Numbered from the stretch's first letter, positions 1-12,440 are shown. The stretch: DNA of 64,000 nt from Puccinia triticina (GCF_026914185.1 NC_070558.1:7511501-7575500); one strand, 5' to 3'. The notes: generated from the letters alone by a model not told the origin. Program-made: numbers and translations.

Positions 1-2011
1 GAAGCTCTAAGGAAGCCTGTGGTGTGAGACCAATATTTATTCAAAGGTTGAATCAACCATGATTCAATGCAGAATAGGGCCACACTGTCACAGGTACATT
101 CCTCTGGTCTGCACTCAGGACTTCAGGAATGAAGTCAGCTGGACAGTCAGCATAAGATTTTATTTTTGTTATTAGCATCAAAGATTGAAATAATTTCTCA
201 CAACACATCACAGCTGAAAATCCAGGTGTCTAAAATCCCCAACTTAACTAATTCCCTCTATTGAAGGGGGGTAAGCCTTCCAGCAGGGAACCTTAGAAGG
301 AGGGAATGATGTGATAATTCACACCCTCAGGAGTAGAGAATTAGTAAAAACACATTTATTAAAACTTTCTGGCCACATAATCTCTCATTGGCTAATCAAG
401 GTTTGGGGGGAAAAGATGCACAAGAACATGGGGTTTCTTTCTACCTATTTGTTAGTTCTTTTGGTCAATTGAGTACCTCTTGAAGTCCTTTTTTGTGACT
501 GACCTGTGCCCACACATCTTGCACTGTACAGAATCCAAACCAATGGGGTTGCAATTCTGATTGCAGGTCACCAAGATTGGTTGAGGATTTGAAAAAATAG
601 TAAAAAGGTGGGGAGAGCTTGCGCCATCCCAGAAATGAAAAATAGAGCAAAATAGGGTGCAGACACTCATGTGTGAGTTGAGTTTAAAAAATCCCACACC
701 AAAAGTAATTATCTACTCCTGAAGGTTCAACATACCCTGCAAGTCCCTCCTTTGGATATTCCCCGCGGGGCAGCATCTCCCCTCTGATTAGGGTCTTATT
801 TTAGCTAGTTGAAATTCATACCTATTTTGTTGAGTGGAACCAGTTTTAAAGCCGGTGCATCGTACAGAATTCACAAGGATGTAACAACCACTGTTGCAAA
901 TTCATCACTGACCAAAGTATTACAGACCTTTACTTTACCCTTACTTAGCTTGGCAGAGAACCTGGACACCTTTCTCTATGTCAATGCTAGGTAAGCCTTT
1001 TCCTATCTTTCTCTCTTCTCTTTTGTTCTCCTCCATTGTCTTCTCACATTTGTAGATAGTAATACTAACCAAGAGAACCTGGGTGTTTTTATGTCTGTTG
1101 AAGCTAGTACAATTGGAAGACATGTACAACATTTACATAGAGTCTTTGGCTCTATAGACTTGCCTTCTCTGTCTTCCTGTTATAACATCAGTGAAGGACT
1201 TGACAGAGTCCTTACACCAGGTGACAAACAGAGAGCCCATTGCAACTCATGGTAGGACTTGATGTGTGAATAACAGATATGGTTTCAGTGAGGAAAAAGA
1301 GCACTGAGTGAGGGACTGGGAGACAGTAGTACTGTAAGGCTTGGTGGAAGAATATCTAAACACAAGCATTTAAATTTGATAAACAGGATTATTCATCTTA
1401 ACATGTTTGGCCAATCTAAATAGAACTGCTGCACCGTGGATCTGAGTGAGCCAAAGTTGAAAGTAAAATTGTCAGTCATCAAACTTTTTCTGCCCCATTT
1501 AAAGCATGAGCTCCAATTATGTGAGAAAAAGATGCTGATGGGGAACTATAACCTTTGGGTGGGACACGACCTTTGATACACATTGCTACTGCAAAGGTAA
1601 AATTTTGATGGTGTTCAAAGTTGGAATGCATAATGCGTAAACCCTTAAATCACATTTTTATAAACTCACTTTGCAGACAAGCTTGAATTCTGAAAAGTGA
1701 AGCCTGCCATTTAAGTTTATGGACAGGTGATCTAACGCTTAAGCATTTATGAGTTGCAACTTCGAACCCCAGAAGTGTGATTTGAATGGTGGGATTTAGA
1801 AAAATCCACATCTGTCAAATTGCTGCCTGGTCCTCCAACCTAATGTTGTGCCTTGGATATGAGTGGATTTTAGAATTCAAAATGTATCATGACTACAACA
1901 ACTTGATCAGCCTGAGAGCCTGCACCAAATAAGAAGGAACCAGCGTTTTTGATATTCCATTACGTTGTATAAGAATAGAAGTTGAACAACAAGAAGGAAG
2001 AATTCATTTTT
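1..2011. other. Intergenic stretch, no gene recognised
   Basis: Two kilobases of AT-rich sequence with only short, unconvincing reading frames. The trinucleotide-rich phrase AAGTCCCTCC near 745 also occurs in repeats at 28.06, 28.35 and 62.76-62.88 kb, so part of this stretch is probably repeat-derived. It lies 3' of the nucleoporin gene and should contain that gene's polyadenylation region; I could not point to a specific signal. Confidence 0.5.
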
Positions 2012-3977
2012 TCATCTTCGAGGATGTGACGAGAGACCAGATGGGACTCGATTCCCGAACCCAGAGTTGAGGCTCGAGCCATTGAGACCGGCAGCCGAAG
2101 AATGAGGATTAAGTTCTTCATTATTGAACTCGATCTGTCTATGGTTGTTGAGGTTGGACTCCAAACCGAATTCAACCTTGGTGTTAGCGACTCGTGATTC
2201 GAGTTCATTTACTTTAACACCGAGTTCCTGAGTGATTTCTCCAATCCAGTTTAGAGAACCAAGATGTGCATTGAGGATCCCAGCGATTTGGACGATCGGG
2301 TCTTCATTCGAAGAAGAACTAGAAGAAATCGCGCCATCTGTCAAGCCGGAAGATGATTCGTCGATCTTATTCGCGGGTCCAGCCAAACTATTCAACTCGG
2401 CAATCATCGTTCCGAGGGAGGAGGCCATATCATTCAATTGAACGTGCACTTCTTCCGCCGTTTTGTAGGCTTCTTCCCGTTCCTGCGCAGCCGTACGCGT
2501 TCGACCGGTCGATGTTGCTGAAAAATCTTGTGCTTGGCTACTTGAAAGCTGTCTTTCATAGTCGTCCAATGCCACCGACAATTCTTGTTGTTGAGTCTCT
2601 ACATAGTCTAACGTCGAGTCGATCGAATTCTGCATTGGTTCTATTTGCTGCAACTCATCATACAACATCGAGATCTAAGTGAAAGGGTAGCAAAAGAATC
2701 ATGTCAGGAAAGGCACTACAGGTCGTAAAAAGATACCATGCTTGCCTACCTGGTCTCCGTTTTGAATAAGCATTTGGTCCCAAGCAGCAATTTCGTTGGC
2801 AGTATGCTTGAAGTCCTCAACGCGTTCATCTAATTCTGAATTCCAGCGAGCGACCAAGTCTTCCAAAGTTTTTCCTTTGAGTAGCGAGGGGGCCAAGTTG
2901 ATGTTGGGCTTAGTGGAGGGGGTAGCCGGTGGGGTGCCAGCAGGCTTATTAGCCTGAGATCCATCAGTAGTGGTTGAGGAGTTCATGGCAAGCGGCGAGG
3001 ATTTTATAGGGGCGGTGCTCTTGATCGCCAGGGCGCTGCTATTCGTAGTTCCGAAAAGACTCGGGGTGGGCGGTTTGGCCGGCAATTCGGGTGTGGCATT
3101 GGCTTTGGGAGCAATCGGGGCAAACAAGGAAGTCGATGCGGCAGCGGTGGTTGCTGGAATGGATGACGCTGCCGCCGGTGCCTGAGTCGCGGAGGGTTGC
3201 GGATTATTGGAGCTTGAAGAATCGGGTGGCTTGGACCCAAACAAGCTTGTGGGAGTGGCTGCAGTTGTGCTCCCGAACAAATTTGTGGGGGTGGCTCCAG
3301 CAGGTTTAGACGGTTGAGGCGCACCAAACAAGGATCCACTGTTCGCGTCTTTTGCTGGCTGATTGGCAGGCGGTGTCCCAAACGAAAAACTCGGAGTCGT
3401 CGTATTAGAAGCAGGCGCATTACCGCTGTTGGCCGGAGAGGTTCCAAATATATTACTATTTTTTAAGTTGCTACTTGCATTTCCAAATAGGCCGGGCTTG
3501 GCGGCCGAGGTGGCCGTAGTAGACTGGTTTGTATTAGAGGTTGCTGCCGCGGGTGTGGCATTAGAAGCGCTCCCGAAAATGGAATTATTTGTAGAGTTGG
3601 CACCGAACATGGGTGCCGTAGAACCTGTGGCGCCACCGAATAGGCTAGGTGTCGTAGAGCCTGTGGTTCCTGGGGCTGCGTTGGGATTTGCGAAAGGGGA
3701 CTTGGTGCCGAATGAAGCTGCGCCGGTGGTGTTCGCTTCCCCAAAAAGCTGAGATGAGTTGGTGGGAGGATTGGTGTTACTAGCACCCCCGAGGTTATTC
3801 GGGAAAGCAGTGGAACCAAAACTGAACGTGGTCGTAGGCTGCTTGGCTGGACTTGTCTGGGGAGTAGTCGAAGACGCTTTTGAAGGTCAATTCAAACAAA
3901 TTAGCACCAAGGTAAAAAACGATCACGACAGACGACTGACCAGGTTGAGGGGCGCCGAATAAAGACCTGGGGTTCAT
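2012..3977 (-). CDS. NSP1: FG-nucleoporin of the Nsp1/Nup62 family
   Basis: Structural FG-nucleoporin of the central channel of the nuclear pore. Three exons fit with intact phases: 3941-3977, 2750-3876 and 2012-2674, giving 608 aa. The introns are 64 nt (donor GTCAGT) and 75 nt (donor GTAGGC, acceptor TTAG). Residues 1 to about 340 are low-complexity Ser/Thr/Ala/Pro/Asn-rich with repeated SLFG, LFG and SFSFG cores, the karyopherin-binding FG type. From about residue 345 (TLEDLVARWNSELDERVEDF) the protein becomes a heptad-rich coiled coil matching the Nsp1 C-terminal domain, which in this family assembles with Nup54- and Nup58-like partners. The ATG at 3977 is chosen because the reading frame upstream of it has only a TTG start. 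The C-terminal tail (about 100 aa, Ser/Asn-rich) is longer and less ordered than I expect for the family. The family call is firm; Nsp1 versus Nup62 is only nomenclature. Confidence 0.88.
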
Positions 3978-4004
3978 ATTCAGAGATCGACGAGTGGCGG
4001 TCAA

Positions 4005-5730
4005 CAGGAGACGAGCGTGTGTCGTTGGGTCCGGCGGTCGAACGCGAAGTTGACAAAGCCCCCCGAGACTTCGTGCCCCGGGGGTACTAGAGGGATCACC
4101 GCCAGAGGGGGGCTAAGTTAAAAGCTTGTTCACCAGCCCCCCTCTTGTTTTGTGTGCAAAATTGGGGTGCGCGCCAAGCCTCATTTTCAGGAAAAAGTGC
4201 TCGCCTGGATGCGCCGGAGTGGGCGAACGCACCTTCGCGCATCATGACACCTGGCTCCGAAAACCATACCCTCACCACCACGGTTGCAGCAACTCCATGA
4301 TTTGTTGTCTGTATGCAATGTGCATCACCTCATTTTTTTGGGATTTTTCCAGAGCATCTCCACCCCGGTCCCTGTAAATCTCATATTGGACTCGGGAAAA
4401 CGGACATAGCACCAAAGAGGATTCTGCTTATCCACCACAAGGGCTGTATTGACCAGTGAAAGTCAGCCAATTGGGGTTGCGGTGTGCTTGAGAGTTTGTG
4501 AAGCCTTCCAAGGTGGGAAGGATCAAACGAGTGTGGGTGATAGGGCCAGGCCTTATTGTGTCTACGTATATACAGCTCAAGAGGGACTTTTGACCCTTGT
4601 CCCTATTATAGGGCTCAAAATACTACATGACTGCGGTGACTGTTGTTTTGGGGCCCGCGGCCCCTTAATGGTGGTACAGGGCCAGTTGCTTTGTGCACTT
4701 GTGGATACCGGTGGTATGCTGGGATATGACCATTATTTTACTTTTATTCAAGATTCTACAAGTATTTTTATAAAAAAATTTGAGCAGAGATATCAAATTT
4801 AAAAAAAAGACGAGGATGAGGAATCACTGCAGGAAAAATGGGCTCCCAGATCAGAGGGTGAGCATTGTGGGATTGTCGAGGAATATAAAAGTCTGGGGTA
4901 AAATATCCAAAAGTCTCGCACAAGAACTCCTGATAGTGCCATAAGTCCCTCCAGCAAAGCCTCGGGCAGGGACGTAGTGAAGTTTGCTCTACAAAATGGT
5001 TTCCAAAGACAAATCTTGTGCATTTTCACACTAGAGTAAACTAATACCATGCCATAATTTACATCACATATAGCCTCAGAGATCAAGAAAAATGATTACT
5101 ACTAGTCTCAGCAAGACTGTGGACGTGAGGTCGACTTCGGGTTCCTATGACGTCAGCCCCTGCCATGGCCGAAGGTGGGTGTTGAAAGACTGCATCACAG
5201 TGAAGCACATAGGGTGCCGACTTCAACGCACTTGGTCGTCAAGCGGCCAGCGCGCGCTGTTCATTTTTCTCAGCCTCAACAGGGGGGGGGGGTTGGCCGG
5301 TGGTCGCTGGACCTTGCAACTGTCCAGGCGGACGGTCAACAGCGGTGAGGCCCAACTGAGGATTCCTGTACGCCCGCCCGCATTTCCCCCAGACATTTTT
5401 GGTGGGCACAGGTGACAGCGCTGGCGGGACTAGAAAGTAGTATTATTGGCTGCGCTCAGGTTGAACTTGGGAAGATTGGAACTGCTCTCATTTTGGTAAA
5501 ATTGAAGTCAGGAGACACGTAGATTGCAAGAAAAGAGTGGAATAAGAGATTCATAGGGCCAAACTGTGACTTGCTAGCCATTGGTTAAGAAATGGAATGG
5601 AAATAATCAAATATGAAATAAGGTTGAAGTTTTATCAACAATTGGAACAGTTATCTTGAAAAACTGCAACAGGTAGGAGCTATAATTGTTGTTCTAATCT
5701 TTTGATCAAAAAGAAAACTGAAATCTGAGT
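4005..5730. other. Upstream region of the nucleoporin, no gene recognised
   Basis: Contains the promoter side of the minus-strand nucleoporin gene and then anonymous sequence. Short open frames around 4126-4377, 4449-4802 and 5092-5415 show no recognisable domain and no splice-consistent continuation. The phrase GAGCATCTCCACC near 4352 resembles the terminal repeat of the PIF/Harbinger-like element at 55261-56409 (GAGCATCCACCACC), so an old element end may lie here, but I found no partner end. Confidence 0.35.
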
Positions 5731-6329
5731 CTACATTCGTGCACGAACCTTGTTCTTATTTTTATACTCATTCCATTTGAATGAGATGTAATCAGCGGGG
5801 TTGAAAAAAGCATAATGTAGAAAAGCCATGAGTGCAAGCCGCGGAATCCACGGTGAAAGCTTTACCAGGTCGCGGGTAACTTGATACAAGCTTTGGCGGG
5901 GAATTTCCTGGCGGGGCATTACTCTATAACTGTAATATGCTTGGCGGGGTTGGACCACACTAGCAGAAGAGGGACTATCTTTTGGTGCTTCGTTGTCTCG
6001 AAGTATCTCTTGCCCAATTTTACTCAGAAAATCATTTTTCTTAACAAGGAATTTAATTCTAAGATTCAGCCATCAGGTCTTTCATAAAATGATATTGGCT
6101 TCCGGAAAATAAAACTAACATGCTTTTTGGCTTCCAATGCACCATCTACAAGTCCCATTTGATTTTTTAAATGTTGATCATGGCCATTTTCAATTTGATT
6201 TAAGGAGTATTGTACTGTGTTAGATTCTACAGTACTACTTTTGGAATTGGGTAATGGTCTGTACACTGCTGAACCATATTGATCTATCTTCATCCCTGCC
6301 ATTAAACTAATCCCTTGAATCTGCTTCAA
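5731..6329 (-). CDS. Unrecognised coding-like fragment
   Basis: Two minus-strand open segments lie back to back. The first (6066-6329) begins at an ATG and ends at a TGA after the residues FYERPDG. The second (about 5731-6050, different frame) reads QEILRDNEAPKDSPSS, then YYSYRVMPRQEIPRQSLYQ and a hydrophobic stretch near its C-terminus ending NKVRARM. A spliced or frameshifted gene joining the two is plausible, but no clean donor/acceptor pair with matching phase was found. I do not recognise the family; a single hydrophobic segment (about 15 residues, LALMAFLHYAFF) is visible. It could be a decayed gene. Confidence 0.25.
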
Positions 6330-6764
6330 AGGATTTAGCTGTCAGCTAAAATCCATCAACACTTGTTTTTCCTGAGAAAAATACTGCTTAACTAAAAAGA
6401 GGAGTTTCAGAAGAACCATTGTGGATAAAGTTTCCTAAACAGCGAAGTTAATAATTATAATGGAAGATTTGTTTAATTTTGGATGCATGAGTCCAACATC
6501 ATAAGCATATTTTAGAAAGGAGATCAATGTACCTATTGGTAGCTATTCAAATTGATAGGCTACCAGGTTTTGTATTTTGGGGATGAAGTTGATGAGGCTC
6601 AGTTACAGCTTGGAAATCTGTTGTCTATTTATAGACCAATTCAAAGTAGGAACAATTATCTTTTGATGTTGAAGGAAGCCTTGGATTCATTTACAGCGCC
6701 TTACTAAACTAGGCCAATAATGATAGGAGACACCAGCACATTCCAACACAGTTTTGGAATTTTG

Positions 6765-8035
6765 ACAAGGCCAAGGTGGGAAAATAGAGCTGAGATCCAA
6801 CTGCGCGAAACTGCGCGAGTTACAAAAGCTGGTTTTTCAACAGCTGTGGTCAATCAACGGTGGGCCAGCTACGCTAACCGTAGCGTTAGCGTGGCGTAGC
6901 GTAGTGGAATTCCGCTAAATTTTAGCGTAGCGTTAGCGGAATTGCGCCTTCTCTGCGCTAACGCTACGCGCAAAGGGTGCGCAGCTAATTTAGCTGTTAG
7001 CGTAGCGTTAGCGCAGATGCGCGCAATTGCGCTAACGCTACACACGCAGGGCGCAAAAGAGCGCGCGCTACGGTGCGCCACAGTGCTTTTAGCTGAAAAA
7101 AGGCCTTTTTTTCCGCTAAAAGCGCTGTAGCGCAGCGTAGTGACTGTAGCGGCGCGCTAACACTAACAAACAATTGGCGCGCTGTTAGCGCCGCTGAAAC
7201 GTAGCGCAGCGTAGCGGCACTAACAGCGCGCTAACGCTACTCAAAATGGGCGGCGCTTTTTGCCGCTACGCTAACGCTAAGTGGCCCTGTAGCGTAGTGT
7301 AGCGTAGCGGCCGACCGTTGGGTCAATATAAATTTGGCAAATTATGACGTATTCAGGCTTTTTTTATGTTCAAATTTTATTTTTATGAAGTTGTCAACAT
7401 GTCAGTTTTTTGGAAACTCTCTGGATCTACTCTCACCTAAATTCAATATAGCACTGAAACACTCAATCAGCGCTACACCAACATGAATGATAGCGGGGAG
7501 CTGTCATTCATTCTTTACCTTTTTGGTTTATCAGAATGAAAAAGGTTTTGTTTCACTTCTTCCGAAGTGTACCGGGGTTACTTGAAGTGGGCTCATTGTG
7601 AAATATGGAGCAAAAAGTTCTTACTTGTTGTTTTGGAGTTGACAAGGCCAAGGTGGGAAAATAGAGCTGAGATCAAACTGCGCGAAACTGCGCAAGTTAA
7701 AAAGTCTGTTTTTTCAGCAGCTGTGGCCAATAATTTGGCAAATTATGATGTAGTCAGGCTTTTTTTTCAAATTTTATTTTCATGAAGTTGTCAAAATGTC
7801 ACTTTTTTGGAAACTCTCTGGATATACTCTCACCAAAATTTAATATAGCACTGAAACACTCAATCAGCGCTACACCTACATGAAGGATAGCGGAGAGCTG
7901 TCATTCATTCTTTATCTTTGCAAAATCAACAGCTTTTGTGTCACTTCTTCCAAAGCATACCAGGGTGACTTGAAATGGGCTTATTTTTGAAACATGGAGA
8001 AAAAAATTCTTACTTGTTTTGCCTCCATATTTTTG
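6765..8035. repeat. Tandem direct duplication, about 400-bp unit, one copy interrupted
   Basis: The segment starting AAGGCCAAGGTGGGAAAATA at about 6768 is repeated from about 7646 with high identity. Shared landmarks are the GCGCGAAACTGCGC phrase, TTGGCAAATTATGA, and CACTGAAACACTCAATCAGC. The first unit is interrupted by the element at 6855-7320; removing it and one TSD restores colinearity with the second unit. No coding function is visible. Confidence 0.75.
6855..7320. mobile_element. MITE with 7-bp TSD, TIR CAACGGTGGGCC
   Basis: 466 bp with imperfect TIRs (left CAACGGTGGGCC, right complement CAACGGTCGGCC), flanked by the 7-bp duplication GGTCAAT at 6848-6854 and 7321-7327. The interior is built from variants of GCGCTAACGCTAC and the complement, giving it strong self-complementarity. 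The uninterrupted neighbouring copy of the host repeat at about 7646 shows the empty site, which makes the boundaries secure. There is no coding capacity. It belongs with the elements at 17115, 36549 and 53189, which share the CAANGGTG start and the 7-bp TSD. Confidence 0.85.
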
Positions 8036-9872
8036 CTGATATGACATTCCTTTCTGGAAAGTTTTGGAGTCTTTTGTGCTTGTGAGATTTCTGATCTTTA
8101 ATGTGATATATTTCAATTTTATTAAACAGAGTTTCCCAAAAATTTATAGGGGGGTTCACTATAGCTTTTCACCAGAAATTTTTATTGGACCACCAAAAAT
8201 ATTGCATGCGCTGCGCAGGATAAAATTAAGGTTAATTTTAGGCCACCAGGAAAACTTGTGTTTGTCTCACCTATGGAAATGTTTGGGTGTCAGCAGTTCC
8301 CCCTGTATTGGGGTCACTGGTGCAGCCCAAAAGTTGTACCAAGTGCAGAGGCATCCTAACTATGGATAGTGGACCCACCCTCAAGATGTTTTAGGAGAAG
8401 GATCTCAAGCTCTGCCTCCGCCTCCGCCAAGATATTCAAGGTTTTGAACTCCACCTCTGCCAATTCAGGTTCAGTTTCATGTGGGAGTCTTGGGGACTCT
8501 TAACTTATTGAGTGGGGCAAAGGCACAAAGATGCTCTAGAGCCAGGTTTCTATGTCCAACGGAAGTTTTGTATTACACTAGCGCTGGTAGAGGGAGCAGT
8601 ATTTTGAAGGTCTCTCAGTACATACAAGCTTTTTAGGATTAGAGAAAAGGAAAGACTTACCTGGTGCCGGTAGAGAGAGCAGTAGTTGGAAGTTCTCTAC
8701 CAGGCTAGGAGGGAGAATGAGAGCGGACTAATTATCTGTTGTGCTTATGTAAGATTGCTACAGATCTTGTGAAGCCCCAAAGAAGGCTCTACATTTCATC
8801 ACACTCCTTTGGTTCTATTTTCCTTTGCTCTCTCACTCTGCTTTTTGCTCCTCTTTTATCTGTGTTCTGCAGATTACCTCATATTTGGGAGTTCTGTTTT
8901 TGGCTGTTAGACTTAGACCATAGCTAAAGTTCTTTGTGATGTTGGACAAGGTCCCCATGCAATTTACATCCTGATTCAAGGGAAATGCCATCAATTTTCT
9001 GAGCATTTGTGATCCTGATCCTGATTCTTTCTGAGTTCTGCCAAGCCTTTGAGCTGATTCCCTAAATCCTTTCTGCATCTCTGACCTGTGATGCCATTTT
9101 CATAATTTTGAACTTTGTGCATCCCTTCTTCACCTCTCCAACACCCTTCATTGGACTTTATTCTACTGATTCTCATTCCTACACCTACACCAAGGGTATC
9201 CAGTCCCTCTGTCATCTCAAACAAATCACCCCCCCCCCCCCCCCCCGCCCCAACTACACTATCGTTTTTTTGATCCTCTTTCTGCTCAAGACTTTATGGA
9301 CCGCCACAACCTCCTGCAGGGAGGGACATGCATATTATCCCCCAATTTCATAGGGAAGCAGAAAGTGCCAAATGGCTGTAAGGTTTTTTAACCTTTTAAT
9401 AAATCCGCCCCCACCAACTCCAAAGGCCTGAAACACAGCTTTCTGATCCTTCTGCATCTCCTCTACAATTACATCTCCTCAGAATCTTTTCATCACCATT
9501 AATATATTTTTAATAAATTCTTGAAAAATGACCTCTCAAGAAATGCATCCGCACAAGGATTCACAAGGCTTTATTCCTTGTAGATCCTGTGTATCCATAA
9601 ATCTGTATGATTTCAAAGTTTTATGTAGTCTGCCAAGTACTCCAAGTCACCAAATGCTGATCCACATGCAGATGGATCTCCCAAACTTATACATGGTGTA
9701 GAGTTTTGTTTTGCTGCCTCGACCTAGATTTTGGGACACTTTTGCCACTAGGGATTGAAATACTTTGATTGAGAGGCTGGTACAGGTGTCCAAATTTGCG
9801 CAGAAATTAAGGCTACAAGGTTGTCTATCCAGTTTTTTGTTTTGTTTTTATTACACTTGATAGGACTTTTTT
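8036..9872. other. Gene-free stretch with a poly-C run
   Basis: No supported gene. A homopolymeric C tract (about 17 C, then CGCCCC) sits at 9230-9250. The stretch 8397-8470 is rich in CTCCGCC and CTCTGCC phrases. The last part runs into the 5' side of the SEC20-like gene and should hold its promoter and any missing first exon. Confidence 0.4.
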
Positions 9873-9876
9873 TTGC

Positions 9877-11246
9877 AGCGCGCCGCCTCCGCGCGGGTCC
9901 CCCGGACCTCCGTTCCAGTGGCTTTGTGGTATACACGTGCCTCTCCTTCCCGAGAGGCGCTTCGATTAGTTAAAAGCACGAGGAGCAGTCCCGAGCTGGC
10001 CCGAGCCAGAAATCCACCGCAACACAATGGCCGAACGACTACCAGGAGAATAGAGCAAGCTGCTCATGAGGGCATCAGAGAAGCAATCGACCGTCTCGAC
10101 CCAGTCCAACTCAACCCGCTCAAAACACACACAAAGACCACCGACGACATGAACGCGATCATCAGCCAGATCAAGCAAGAGCTCAGCCGGATCGACAGCC
10201 AGCTCGACGTCTGTCTGTCTCCTATCTCTCTTGTACAATAACAACTCAATCTCCACCGCTGACTGGATGCATTTATCAGGAACTCGAGCTGATCGCAGAT
10301 GAAGCCGAGGATGAAGCGAGCAGAACGGACGCACTCATGATCGCAGAGGACCATCGAAACCAGGCCACCAGGTTCATTTTCGCCAGTCTAGAGATCTCAA
10401 AAAGAAGATCAATATGACTATCCTATTGGTGTGATCCAGGCTCAGAGTGTCTTTCCAGACGATCTCCCTGGACGTCAAACGAGCCCTCTCGAACAGCACC
10501 CTCGAGTCAGCACGAGCCGAGCTACTCAGCGGGGTAACGCCCAAGACTGGCAGATCATCTAACACGCATGACGCGCTCATCTCGGCCTCCTCCGATGTCA
10601 GCCAATCACTCCGGAACACGCTCGAGATCATGCGACAGGCACTCGATCGCTCAGTGGTGTCCACCCACTTGCTTGGTCAGTCACCTCATACCCACTCTCT
10701 CTCTGCAAATGGCTATCTAGACTGCTCATACCATTTCTAAAACATCCAGAACAACAAACGGCCACGCTCCAGCTGACCTCGGACCAATACTTGAGTTTTG
10801 GCGAGCTAATGAAAACCTCCCGTGCGCTGATCAGCAGCCTACAACGGGCCGATCTGGACAGGATCCTGCTCACGGGCGCCTTGACCTTCTTCGCCCTGGT
10901 GTGTCTGTACATCTCGAAGATGCAGATCCTAGACCGGGGCGTCTCGTTGCTCTCCCCCCTCCTCTCCCCCCTTAGCCGGACTACGGCCAAGATCATCAGC
11001 AACAACGAGCAGGCCGCTGTCGCCCTCAGCTCGACCGGCCAACAGGATGATCTCTTGATCGGTGCTGCAGCGGCAGCTGCGGAGGCGTCGCTTTCATCCC
11101 CAGCCTCACATCCCTCGATTTACCCCCTGCCATCACCGGACCTCCGCTCACATCTACCCCCGCCAATCCATCTGTCCTGCAAATACCATAAATCGAACTG
11201 CTTCATGAAGAACTTTAAAAGGTCCATACGTCCCTTGAGAACTTAG
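9877..11246 (+). CDS. SEC20: Sec20-family SNARE (Golgi-ER retrograde transport)
   Basis: Type IV membrane SNARE that in yeast acts with Use1, Ufe1 and the Dsl1 tethering complex on COPI vesicles arriving at the ER. Visible exons are up to 10208, 10280-10371, 10440-10675 and 10750-11246; all junction phases agree (0, 2, 1). The N-terminal part is helical (MNAIISQIKQELSRIDSQLD). The SNARE motif spans exons 3-4, includes ATLQLTSDQYLSFGELM and ends near SSLQRADLDRILL. It is followed directly by a single membrane anchor (about 20 residues, LTGALTFFALVCLYI). The tail after the anchor is unusually long and Ser/Pro/Ala-rich. The start is unresolved: the frame is open from 9877 with no ATG before 10150, and an acceptor-like TTTTTTTTGCAG precedes it, so a short 5' exon is likely. 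Family assignment rests on the spliced SNARE plus anchor layout. Confidence 0.78.
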
Positions 11247-11767
11247 CCAGTTGATCATGACACTTTCTATCCAAGATTCTGTATTCTTTTGTACTCACAT
11301 AATTACTCTGTTCAAATCGATACCCCAAATTTTTGTATTATCATTTCCTTGGCCCTCAGCAGCTATTATCCCTCTTGTTTATTTTTCATTGGTCCGTGTG
11401 AGATGCATGTGTGTCTATTGTAGGGGGTCGTTAAGCTGATTGGTTTATTTGCAAATCCACAACTGTAAAAAGAGTTTTCTCTAAGTGGTTTAAGGGGCCC
11501 TTCTGTAATTGTGGAGTGAAGTCAGACAACTAGACTGGATGCCAACAGTGAGGCTGCCTGGGTCAACGGCACTGGCCCTCCTGGCCTCCACTAGCAGCTC
11601 CAATATCGCTGCGGCAGGAGTTAGCTCTGTCAACTACCTAGTAAAATCAGCGCCTCTGGCCCTGAAGTAGCGGTCAGCGTCCATTTTTAACGAGGCTTCG
11701 GGGGTTTTCTGCTACGGCCACACTGATTGTCAGCGCTAGTGCTGGGCGGCTGTAGGGAACAGCGGTA
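11247..11767. other. Downstream region of the SEC20-like gene, no gene recognised
   Basis: About 500 bp with no supported reading frame. It lies between the SNARE gene and the gypsy integrase remnant. GC-rich phrases from 11550 onward (for example CAGCGCTAGTGCTGGGCGG) may be transposon-derived. Confidence 0.4.
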
Positions 11768-12440
11768 TTAAGCTAAATGAAGCTGCAGCGCCGCCCCCCG
11801 ATCGCGCGAATGTTTTTTGCTCCGGAGAATTAGTGGTGCAACGCCGCGCTGTTGATCACAGTAAAAGGCTGCTTCTTCAGCCCAGCACACCCGTTGGGCG
11901 CAACACCAATCCCAATACCAAACCGACTTAGCCTGACTCTCCTTCAACCGCGCCGCCGCTTTAGCAATGCTGGATCCCCGCCTCAGAAATTGTTCCACCC
12001 GCGCCACCAACAAATTGTCCGCAGACTTTACCTTCCACCAGTCCACCGCCAAATACGCAAGCATCTCAATATCCACCGGCAAAACCAGCTGACAGCCAAA
12101 TAACAACTCATAAGGCAACCAGCTTGTTTTCTGTTTAGTAGAGATCCTATCCGCAAATAGCACCAGGGGTAGAAATTGCTGCCACTTCTTCCTGCCTTCA
12201 CCGCACAGCTTGACCAATGTGTTCTTGATAAGCCCACTCAACCATTCCTGCACCCATTGGGTAATATTCCGTGACCTGGCCAAACTTAGCACAACAGAAT
12301 TCCATAAGCCGCTGCAAAACTCCACACCACCATTGACAGTAATCAACCAAATACACCCAAAAACTGCAAACCAGTCCTATTTCAAGAACTGCTTCACCTT
12401 CTCCACCGTGAGCTTCACCAAAGGTGTGGCTTCTACACAA
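11768..12440 (-). pseudogene. Ty3/gypsy integrase C-terminal remnant
   Basis: The minus-strand frame (192 aa open from 12346, with a continuation to about 12440) reads NITQWVQEWLSGLIKNTL, then WQQFLPLVLFADRISTKQKT and PYELLFGCQLVLPVDIE. This is the conserved end of the gypsy integrase core, where the family has a W-x(n)-LPLVLWADR-x(n)-PYELVYG pattern. The catalytic Asp residues upstream and the reverse transcriptase are absent, so it is a fragment. The frame upstream of 12346 contains a stop, consistent with decay. No LTR was found attached. A chromodomain fragment and LTR of a gypsy element occur separately at 27.06-28.03 kb. Confidence 0.75.

Noticed and set aside
2353..2682. Plus-strand frames opposite the nucleoporin gene
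   Set aside because: Antisense shadows of a well-supported spliced gene with no domain of their own.
3978..4004. Nine-residue N-terminal extension of the nucleoporin
   Set aside because: It begins with TTG; the first ATG in frame is at 3977, which fits the FG-protein start.
5731..6329. LETM1-like mitochondrial protein
   Set aside because: A Tyr/Arg pattern before a hydrophobic stretch was suggestive, but the conserved LETM1 core is not seen, so no family is assigned.
9873..10208. Translation start of the SEC20-like gene at 9873
   Set aside because: That codon is TTG; no ATG occurs in the frame before 10150. The true start is probably in an unrecognised upstream exon.
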